From: Gymnogyps californianus
Taxonomy: Eukaryota; Chordata; Aves; Accipitriformes; Cathartidae
Assembly (NCBI RefSeq): GCF_018139145.2
Contig: NC_059478.1
Location: 36,373,001-36,437,000, forward strand
Reading direction: 5' to 3'
DNA: 64,000 nucleotides
The position numbers and the translations under genes were made by a program. Below are positions 54,970 to 64,000 of the stretch, in pieces. Each line of letters begins with the position of its first letter. Position 1 is the stretch's first letter. The notes beneath the pieces are model-generated. The model worked only from the letters and a program-made list of their open reading frames with translations, was not told the origin of the DNA and did not search any database.

Positions 54970-57900
54970 CTGCTGCACCCTGCAGCACTCCAATACATGC
55001 CCCAGAGCCGCCAGTGTGGCTGCAGGGAGGTGAGCCCACTCCCAGGGCTTCCCCAGGCAGGGGCTCCCCGGGGCTCCCAGTACTGGGACGGGGACGGGCA
55101 CAGCAAAGCCCAGCCCGTGCCATGGTGAATTTGGCCGCAGACCATACCCTGCAAGAAAGTCATCACACTGGCGCGGTCATGAGGCTGCTGGCAATCGGTC
55201 CAGCAGTTACGTACCTTATCCCACTTCTCAAGAGGTCAGAGGCTTCTGAAATGGCATTCTGGTCTGCAGTGTCTCACTGTGGTGGTAGCTCGACGTCTTT
55301 TTATCTCCAGTTTTGAAAAAGAAAATGAATCAAATAGGATTCACTAGAACACTTCTTTTTTATCCATCAGATTTTGCACATTGCTCATCCACACGTCTTG
55401 GCCGTGACGATCCCTACGAGCGGCACCAGCAGCACCAAGCCGGTGTGCAGGCGGAGGGGACAGGGAAGGTGGGCTCACTGCGTGTGCTCCGCTCTCCCCG
55501 AGGACAGACGCGCTGCCCGAGGTGCCCGAGGCTGCCGGTCCTGGGGTGCTCCCCATCCCTGAGGGCAGCCTCTGCAGGATGCTGCAGGAGGGCAGGCTCG
55601 CACCCAAAACTTTAACGAGGAAGGGGCTTCGGCTGGCAGGCAGGCTCCACCTCGGTCTCCTCTGAAAGCACAGACAGAACCTGGCGGGGAAAAAATCTAA
55701 AACCAATGCAGCTCAGGTGCCAGCCATCTCTGCCCAAACCTGACAGGCAAGCTCAAACCAGAAGCAAAAAATGACCCACATTTGCAAGAGTTTAAGGGAA
55801 AGTGATTATAAATAACACTAAAACCCCAGATACGTCGAGTACGACACCCTGCGGGAACTGCTGAGGCAGCTGGATTCTGCATAAAGATTATTTTATGATA
55901 ATGCCACGAGGTCAGAGATCTTAGCACAATTCACAGCTCTCTCTGAGCACTGATAATTTCAAGAGCAAAGCTCACAATATCCTCATTTGGCCCGCTGTGA
56001 AGGCTGAGCACTGAAGAGGAGATGTCAGGCATAAAACAGGCAGTATCAGAGACAAGCATGATGCGAGGGGCTGCTACAAACCCGGGACCCTCTGGTTCTC
56101 CTCCCCTCTCCCATTTTCCGGGCGGAGGTCCAGGCTGCAGGAAGGATATATGTAAAGTCAGCCCCCGCTTCTGAAAATTTCAATATTGCAACCAGACTTA
56201 ACGGATTTATTTTTAACATTCTAGATTTTTAATTTTTTGCATCTTACTTTGTCATACTCAAAATAGGATGTGGGATGTAAAACCAACTTTGCATCATGTT
56301 TTACAGTCTCAGTGAGGAAAATACGAATACCGGGTAGGTGCTGGCGACAGAGGAAGACCCTTCACCTGAGGGTGTACCTCCCCCACAGATCTCAGGAGGC
56401 CGCGGGGGGAGGAAGCACCCGTGGAAACCCCCCCTGAGGTGCTTTGCAAAGCACCGCTTTGTCGCAATTGCACCCGCAGCCGTGAACAGCAAACGTAGCT
56501 GTGCCACGGGAGGTATGAATTGTGGTTATGGACTAATTACACCTTGGTATTAAATCCCCACAACAAACGAGGCAGGGCATGCATCACCTTTCACTCACCC
56601 CGACACGGAGAAGGAACCAGCCCAAACTGTTTTTCCAAGCCAGCTATTATTTATTACCTACCAAATCTGAAATCTAAATACAGGCTTATTTTTATTGCAC
56701 TTTGCAGCTCACCACTTGTCTTCTTTCTAGCATTTCAGTACTCCTCGGTTTGAAGAGCCAATGTCAAAAGCCTTTTGAACTGGTTTATATCTATGACAGA
56801 TGTTTGTGTGTGTGTACAGAAATGTATATAATGGTTTGCAGTAGTATCTGCCACTACCCTCTAGTTTGGGATCTGTGGAAAATTGCTTTACAAACCTGCT
56901 TTTTTAAAGGTTTATGGCTTAACTTCTGCAATTTGCCTGGGTGAGACCTGGCAGCACGTTACCAGCCTGGAACTGGTGTTATACAGCCCCTCCCCATCCT
57001 CAGAACAAACCATACAGACTGCGTGCGCAGGAATATACAGAACGTAATGCAAACGTTTCCTATTACATGAATTCGAACCGGTGCGTACTGCAGCCCAGCG
57101 ACACCGTGGACGGGGACAGCCACGAGGAGCTGGGGCCAGCCGCCGTGCCCGTACTCACTGCGCTTACTGCTCATTGACAGCCAGACCTTGGCAATGGGAG
57201 TTGCACGTCAGTCAGCGGTGAGAGCGTGCGGCATTAGTCACAGAAAGTCTGTGCACCGCTGTAGCGGAGGCGAGAGCAAGTAGCTCTTCTGTTTAAGAAA
57301 TTCAGCAAAAAGGAGTTCCGGTTTAAAAGAAGGAAACGCAGGGCCTGGGCTGAGCCGGAGGCGGGGATGTTAATTCCTGTGCCACTGAAAGAGAAACAGC
57401 CGGGTTTACTATAAGTAAATAAAGTGACCATTTTCTCCTGTGTCTTGCGCCCCGAACTGGCATTAGGTATGCAATCTCTTATCGCCATAGTGCTCATAAA
57501 ATCATTTTAATAATTAGTTTCATGCTTGATCACACCGTCCTATCATTAATAACAGTGGCCCTGTGCAAATATAGCAAATATTAAATACCGGAGATTACTT
57601 CAGCATATTACTTTCAAAGCTGAATATATTACTTTCATCCTGAACTGCCACTTACCTATTGGGGTGCATTTTTTCTGAAAAAAGAAAAAAGCCTATACTC
57701 TTTTGTTTACAGAACATAAAAAGGAACTATAACATTGAGACAGAGAAAACCATAAAATGCTGCTCGTTTTGCCTGTCCTTTTTTTCCTTCCTGGGGTAAG
57801 TAACACTTCTTGATGTTTATTGCATGCATCACATTGTATTGCGTTTGTCATAAAGGGGCTTTCTACACATACCCCTGCTCTGGAGCTCCTTCCCCTCCGG

Positions 57901-59697
57901 GGCTTGGCTGTGCAATGGTCACGGAAGCCGGCTGTGAGCGCCCCGAGACTCTCCAGACACACACGGTATTTCACAATAAGGCTGTATTTATTTAAACAAG
58001 ACCTCCCATACGCCCGCACCAAATAATTAATGCCATGCTCATGTGTTTGGCTTTGTGTACTTTGTATGAGCTGCAGTTTCAGGTTCCTGACAAAGAGTTT
58101 CTGGAAAGTCCCTTTATCTTTATGCGGAGGTCCCAGCACAGCTCATGTAAGACCCACTAAAAGCAAAATTGCACTGGAGGAGAAAGCCCTCCACAGAAAT
58201 AACAACAACCTGTAAAAGTGAAGAATGAAGTGACAGAAGTAGTAGCAGCAAAAATTTTATCACACCCAGCCAGTATGGGCCCAGGGAAATTTATAGAACA
58301 AGGTTAATAAAAACAGGATGGAAAATAAATAGTGGAAGGAAAGACAGGCACAAATCAGCATTTATTTATTTATTTGCGTTGAGTGTCTCATTCACTGCTG
58401 GCTTACTAGAGAGATATCCAAAGGAATGCCAAAACCGCGCAGTGCGCATCCGGTGAAAACCCTGCAGGGATGCGGCAAGCACCAGATGCAAAGGCACAGC
58501 TGACGTGAGTGCATCGGCCGTCCCCGTTTTAAAGTCAGCTGGTGAAACTAACCCCATCTGAATGCTCACATTTTCCAAGTCCTCACAAGATTGCCTTTGC
58601 AAATACTATTCTTATGAAATATGATTCTTATCATTAATGGCTTTTGCTTGGCAGTTTCAGACGACTAATGAGCTTGCTAACAATGTTCTCACGCCATCTT
58701 TTTGCTCAGAATATGTCTAAATGATCTGCTTGTAAAAGCCACGGTAGTTAACATGAGTTCATGGTTATTGCTACTTTTTCTAAATGCATTGTCAAGGTTC
58801 CTGAGACTGTGTGCTTTCAAGGTTGCCACGAATTAAAAGCTATTTTGGCTTATTCTTCAAAAGTCCAACTACAATCATGCTATGTGCAGTAAATCAACCC
58901 TTGAAACATATTTACACAGCAGCAGACAACATGCAGACAAATATTTCTCCCCACCAGCACCACAGCCTGGTGCACGTTCTCCTGGAAAGGTCTGCCTTGG
59001 CCAGCAGCCGCCTTTCAAACCCTGGGTGAGTGAACTGTAGCAGGACTGGCCAAAGAACAAGGATGAAAGTAAGAGATTTCCTGTCAGACTCTTCCAGAAA
59101 CTCATTTTTGTTACTTAATAAGCAAAAGCTTCCAAGAACTGAAGGAGGAAATACATCCCACTCATGCCAAAATAAAAATACTCTCAAACACTAGCATCTC
59201 AGGTCAAAAAAAATTACCCTTCAGGCAAAGTATTGTACAAGCTCGCTATGGAGAAGGCATTAATCCAAATGCATTCTACGTGCGCTGGCTCCTACCCTTT
59301 TTCCTTCTACCATCTCTCATCATCTCACGCACTCACCGTGCTCAGCCAGAGAGGTCTTTAAGGGGTGTTCACGCCAAGTCTGCATGAGTTAAAGAAGGAG
59401 TAACTGAAGGAAAATAGTGAATTAAAAGGGGTGAGGTTACTGTAAGTTACTTCTTCCTCTGACTCCTCAGCTGGCAATTTAAAATTCATGGATGTCAGCA
59501 GAGCTCAGGCAAGCTCTCCCTGGGAACCCAGCAGTAGCTGGCCCGTGCATTACCTCCGAATGTAGCTCCCTGTGTGCCAGCAGAAGTGGGTAAACCTCGG
59601 GTAGGCTGCAGGAAGCTGCATTGCGGATGATGAGGGATTCAGTTGCCTTCACAGAAGTATTTAGTGCTGGTTGGGTCACCTGAGGATCTCTCTCCAG
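54970..59697. other. Non-coding stretch with GC patches
   Basis: GC-rich at 55,000-55,640 and 57,060-57,380, otherwise AT-rich. Open frames reach 148-151 codons (54,861-55,316 and 57,693-58,139) without any domain I know. An ATTT tetranucleotide repeat of about four copies lies at 58,361-58,377. A GTGAGT site at about 59,028 follows CCCTGG but lacks a convincing acceptor. Confidence 0.5.
56438..56455. other. Perfect 18-bp palindrome
   Basis: GGTGCTTTG is followed directly by CAAAGCACC with no spacer. The centre CTTTGCAAAG contains overlapping CTTTG/CAAAG cores reminiscent of TCF/LEF or direct nuclear-receptor half-sites. A perfect even palindrome of this length is unlikely in 64 kb by chance. 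Confidence 0.65.
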
Positions 59698-59800
59698 GTC
59701 TCCAGGCGCTGCTGGAGCATGGGATTACCTGCCAGCCCCCTGCAATGTCTCAAACACCCTAGGGCAGGAGAAACGTCCCCAGATGCCTATGTTTGGGCAG
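59698..59800 (+). other. Candidate exon with strong splice sites (103 bp)
   Basis: The segment follows GGATCTCTCTCCAG, a good acceptor, and ends GGGCAG before GTGAGTCAC, a consensus donor. One frame is open throughout all 103 bases and ends SPDAYVWA plus one base. The peptide is not one I recognise. The sequence is unique in the window. It could be an exon of a long non-coding RNA or of an unannotated gene, or a cryptic pair. Confidence 0.28.
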
Positions 59801-60861
59801 GTGAGTCACACACCAAGTAGCACCCACGGTGACACCTCTCACTCTTGCTAAGATTCATATCAGTATTTCGCCCTTTCTCCGTCATTACAGAAAACCAGCC
59901 AGAGTACTGCCCTCAGCATTGGGAAACCAGTTTTCAGAAAGAGAAGCTAGGGAGCCATTTATACAGCATATTTTAAAATGAACCAGTGTCTTCCGCCATG
60001 GAAGAGTCTCTTCTGCTCATTTTAAGTCTCATAACATGATCAATAGTCAAACAATTTTTCAGCTCCAGCTCTCATGTATGTGTTAACTTGCAATTATGCT
60101 CACAGGGTGTAAGGGCATAGTACAGTATTGACAAGAACTGAAATATCTTTCTAACTCTGCTGAAATATTTGCCCACTTCCTGCTTGTTTCCTCTTCTTAG
60201 ACTTGCTGAAATATACATTTCATCTTTAAAATGATGCAAGTGTTGTTAAACAAAAATCTGTACGAGACAGCGAAGAGTTTTTCTTTATCAAGTTGACATA
60301 AAAAGCAACTAACCACATGCCAAAATTCCTGCTCCTATAAGGCAATCTCCAAACCTCAGGACCTTCCAGCATCTAAGTAATGAATCTGCAACATTAGGCA
60401 ACAGCGTTTTCCTCAAACTCTCCTTTCTTTTCTAATTCTGCTTTTATTTATTTCAGTGCTCTGCTGAGCAGCCTTGAGCGTCCTGAAAAATCCCAATCAG
60501 AATCCACTGTGCTGCCCTATTTTTGAACATTGGTTTGAAAGTCGACTTTAATTATCCTTGCATTGGCTTCCAAGGCCGGATAGCCTACAGCTGTCCTGGC
60601 TGCAGTGGTCAGCATCACCACGAGAGAAATCACCGGGCTGCAGGCAGAAAAAACGCACTCCGACTCTCTCTTGGCTGCAGTACTGCATCATCATCTTGCT
60701 GAACAGCTTTGGACTGCGTTAATGTGCTGGGCAAATTAGTCAGCTGATCCACTGGTGTCACCGAGGGTCTTTCCATTAGTTTTAATGGGCTCTGGGTCAG
60801 ACCCTTACAGAGGAGTAGTTAGCGAATGACCAATCATAAAACCACCTTCTGGTGACATGTT

Positions 60862-60895
60862 AAATATTCTCAACCATATGCAAATATTCTCAACT
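60862..60895. repeat. Direct repeat AAATATTCTCAAC, 20-bp period, with octamer
   Basis: AAATATTCTCAAC occurs at 60,862 and 60,882. The junction creates a perfect POU octamer ATGCAAAT at 60,878-60,885. It is a short duplication; octamer function is inference. Confidence 0.7.
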
Positions 60896-61279
60896 GTTTA
60901 TGACAAATAGCAGTCATCCCTCGCAACACTACGCTTGCACAAAGGCTCACGATACACAAATACAGCCACAAGATTTTCATATCGTTCTGTGAAACGTTCT
61001 GTATGGGGAGCGCTGCAGCAACCATTTCAGAAGCTCCCTCAGACATACCATTGATGGAAACGGGTTTGCACTGAGAGCGAACCTTGGGATGCGTTCAGTA
61101 GGAAACCCAAAAATATCCCCACATGAAAATGAACCAGTGGACAGCAGCTGAACAGCCAGGTAACAGCTTGGCTGCTGTCTCTCACGCCATGTCTGTGGCT
61201 TTAGAGGAGAAAATTAGGGCTGGTGATGGATGAAGTGCCTAAAATGACAATACTCTCTATCGAGACGGGGTTCAGTCTG

Positions 61280-61440
61280 TGTGAGAGGCTTTCTGCGCAG
61301 CGGCGTACCGACCGTTGGGCTCGAGCTGCCGCGGGGAGAGCGGCCGCGGCTGCTGCATCTCACCGGGAGCGGCCGGGGACCCGAGAGGGCATCATCACTG
61401 CGAGGCAGATACTGCAAACGGTGCTGCTGGAAGCGGGGCA
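61280..61440. promoter_or_regulatory. CpG-dense patch with NotI site
   Basis: About 19 CpG in 160 bp, including a GCGGCCGC at 61,340-61,347 and a CCGCGG pair that can form a seven-base stem. NotI sites are characteristic of CpG islands. No splice donor or recognised coding frame is attached on either strand. Confidence 0.3.
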
Positions 61441-64000
61441 GACGGGGACAGTGCATAAGGATAGCGCAGTATAACGATACTGTCTGGTAAAAAGCCCCTG
61501 CCTATGGGCACTAAAGCGAGTCCTTCGGGCTGCCCCAGCGCTGCCTGGGGAGGGAGATTTCTGCAGACCAGAGGCAGCATCGCTGGCTGAGAGAGAAACC
61601 CCAGGTCCCCCCTCTGCTGAGACCAGGAGATGTCAATCTGGAACCAAAACACCGAAACCAGAGATTTATTTCTCCTTTCTTGTCCTCCTCTTTGTGCATG
61701 TATGTAATTGACTTTAATTAAGCTCACATAACTTCTAAACCGTGAAACCTAAATGTCTCTGGGATTAGACAACAGCATCGGGAGAGAAATTACTGCAGCA
61801 TAACGTATAAACAGTACTTCGCAAATGAAAAAGTCTTATATTGTTTTTCTTTTCCCTAGATCATTTTCTTAAACTTTTGCCTGCTTGCTCTTTTGCTTCT
61901 CCTTTGGTAAGACATCACCAGCAACAGATAAATAGTACCCAAGAGAGAGCTGAAGTCAAAGTTTTAGAGGAAGCCAGGCTGCAGACAATATAAATATTGT
62001 ATTAGTCCATTTCAGTAAAAGGTCTTCCCAGCTGCTGAAACTGCGTCACATCACCAGGAATCCAGACAGCACCGTGCCATGCTGAATCAGTGCTGGGATT
62101 TTGCAAGCAAACAAACCATATTTAACGCATTGAACCAACAAAAACCAGAGACTCTGGGATTCGCCTGGCTCTCCCAGCCTTGCACAGACCCGCACCTTGT
62201 TACTGACAACAGCAGTGCCTCTTCTGAACGGTTCCTCTTCCTTGTCTCAGTTACACACGCAACCTTTACCAGAGGCACAGTTTCATTTAAATCATCCAGG
62301 AGCTGTTCCCGGAGGAGCAAGGCAGACCAGTGTGCTGTTATTAAATGTATTTCCTGATGCAATAACTAGCACTTCAAACCTTCTGGCTCAGAGGAAAGCC
62401 TTATCCCGTCCCCAGCCTGCTGTCCTTCCTCCTCCTTCCTCCTCTGCAGGAATCCTCTCCCCTGCCCGGCACGCCGCCTCCACGCTGCTGCCCTGCACTT
62501 CTGCAGCGTGGGTATCACCTGGATGTCAAAAGCCTACGCGGGGAAGCCCGTGGAGGAGAAATCTGTTTCGTGTTACCTGAGAGGGGCAGGGGCAGTTTCT
62601 GGGGTGGCCGGAGCAGCGTGGCGCTCACCTCTCCCGCCCCAGCACCCGCCGGTGCTGCTCACCCCGGGGCACGGGAGCAAGGCAGGCCTGGGTCCTGGCG
62701 CATCCCAGGCGGATCATCTTGAGCCAAGACAAAGAAGGAAAAGAGGCAACGGCTTCCCACAGGACAGGTGCTTTGACTAAACTTTCTATACCCTGGCAAA
62801 AGCAAAAAACAAAACAACGCTCTGATAAATGAGCCTTTTTCCCAGAGTTACCAGCTCCCTATAATTGCATCAAGCCCGAAACCAGCAATCCACCTTAGTG
62901 TGCCGCTGCTGCAGCATGCAGACGCTAAACTTGTCACGTTTTCTTTCATTGACTACAGAACCGCTACTGCAATCGCCGGCTTCGGAGCCGTCAGGGCCGA
63001 TATTCGGTTCCTCCCTGTCTAATCCCACGCTCACGATCCTCCTTCTCCCCCACAACGAGCCCCCTCTGCTATCAGAGACCTGATTAGCGAATGAATATCA
63101 ACTGTTCGTGCAAGAGGAGCCCTAACCATCAATTAATGATTTCATTTCTTCCATTTTTTATCGATTCCTTGCTGTAGCTCAGATCCCTCGTTTCTAGCTC
63201 TGACCAGACTCCCACTGACGGTGGGCTCGTGATCAGTAATTACCTGAAGTTCACTAATATTTCAGACAACAAAAAACACAAGTTCAACTCACATCTCTTT
63301 TATGTTACTAAAATACAAAACAATTCCACCAATTTCAGCAGTTACCCTGGTTTACTTCCAGTGCGGTGGTGATCAGAAGTCAGCTGGTGATTAATTTAGT
63401 CTAATTGCATGCTCACGATGTGTGTGTGCACTTCTTTAAAGATCCAGATATTTATCTGTTTCTGCCTAAAAGCTGAAAATATTTAGTAAAATGTAGACAC
63501 TAAGAACATTTCAAACTGAACAGTTAAAATTTGTCGTAACTACAACAAATTCAAACAGAGAAGTTATAATTATTTGCTCAGGTCAGCTATGGGAGTCATT
63601 GTATGCACGAACAGGAGAATGGGATGCCAAAGAAAATTACTATTTTGCTATATTTTGGCCTTACTCTGTGCAAAAAAGTCCTCAGAAGATCTGGGTAGAG
63701 GATATTAACAAGGACCAGCGCTTAATTTCACCATGAGGACTCAGTTGCTGTGGAGGTAGTGCAGTACAAACCCAGCGAGAAACTCCGGTTTTTTAGGTGG
63801 CTTTTCCCCCCCAGAAGATGACATCTCCGCGTGCAGCCGTAAGCCTGAGGAATGCAAACAACTGAAGTATCGGTGTGATAGCTTCACTTTGAGTCACTGT
63901 AAATAACTAAATAGTTAATTGTTTAAAATATTAATGTTGATGCCCGATGGTTTTTCATGCCTAGGTATTGCTGCTTGCAAGATCAGCGGGTGTGTTTAAA

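Larger units (their letters stand above)
59801..64000. other. Non-coding stretch to the window end
   Basis: AT-rich DNA with a CpG block at 61,280-61,440 and a GC patch at 62,400-62,750. Open frames stay below about 130 codons (62,197-62,580). The last 1.2 kb is AT-rich and shows no repeat or gene. No transposon recognised. Confidence 0.5.

Noticed and set aside
54827..55316. 151-codon frame with a repeated GYPGSG peptide
   Set aside because: The same peptide appears in all frames because the 16-bp unit is not a multiple of three; not a coding repeat.
57060..57090. TTCGAACC-like string suggesting a tRNA B-box
   Set aside because: No matching A-box, acceptor stem or cloverleaf could be built around it.
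1..64000. Endogenous retrovirus, DNA transposon, mitochondrial insertion or processed pseudogene
   Set aside because: I looked for pol motifs, long terminal repeats, terminal inverted repeats, mitochondrial gene runs and intronless copies of familiar proteins and saw none. A library search could still reveal diverged pieces.

Overview
The window looks like vertebrate nuclear DNA that is almost entirely non-coding, most probably from a bird. Three things point that way. Mobile DNA is sparse, and the recognisable pieces are decayed CR1 LINE fragments: one at 12,955-13,830 that still reads NYRPVSLTS and GHSQHG, a 3' tail near 44,950, and a probable third near 22,300. Short CpG-dense patches of 150-300 bp recur every few kilobases in an AT-rich background. 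There is no bacterial gene organisation: no operons, no ribosome-binding sites and no long open frames. A turtle or crocodile is not excluded.

I could not identify any protein-coding gene, tRNA, rRNA, known non-coding RNA, CRISPR array or provirus. The longest open frame is 250 codons (10,262-11,014, minus). It lies in a GC-rich patch and resembles no family I know. The region therefore reads as gene desert or the inside of a very long intron.

Layout. 1-12.9 kb: AT-rich DNA with several CpG-dense patches, a 250-bp TG-rich array (3.5 kb), two neighbouring minisatellites (5.8-6.1 kb) and a poly(T) flanked by direct repeats (5.5 kb). 12.9-13.8 kb: the best CR1 remnant, minus strand. 13.8-27.9 kb: mixed non-coding DNA with a probable CR1 piece and exon-like segments at 19.6 kb (plus) and 22.2 kb (minus). 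27.9-33.3 kb: mostly AT-rich DNA, interrupted by a GC-richer island at 29.7-30.2 kb, which carries a TATA-box-plus-splice-donor arrangement on the minus strand at 29.8 kb. This block also holds the best exon-like segment of the window, 32,302-32,440 (plus). 33.3-48 kb: GC-rich patches, small tandem duplications, a CR1 tail and a perfect 21-bp palindrome (47.1 kb). 48-51 kb: three strong CpG-dense patches, one followed on the minus strand by a consensus splice donor. 51-64 kb: more of the same, with a 16-bp minisatellite (54.9 kb), an exon-like segment with consensus splice sites and an open frame (59.7 kb) and a CpG block containing a NotI site (61.3 kb).

The most interesting possibility is a set of unannotated exons: three on plus (19.6, 32.3, 59.7 kb) and several on minus (50.1, 29.8, 22.2 kb, with weaker ones at 11.9 and 1.7 kb). 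These are inferences from splice signals and open frames only. Isolated splice-like signals are common by chance, so RNA evidence is needed. Several long perfect palindromes are the other structure not explained by ordinary annotation.
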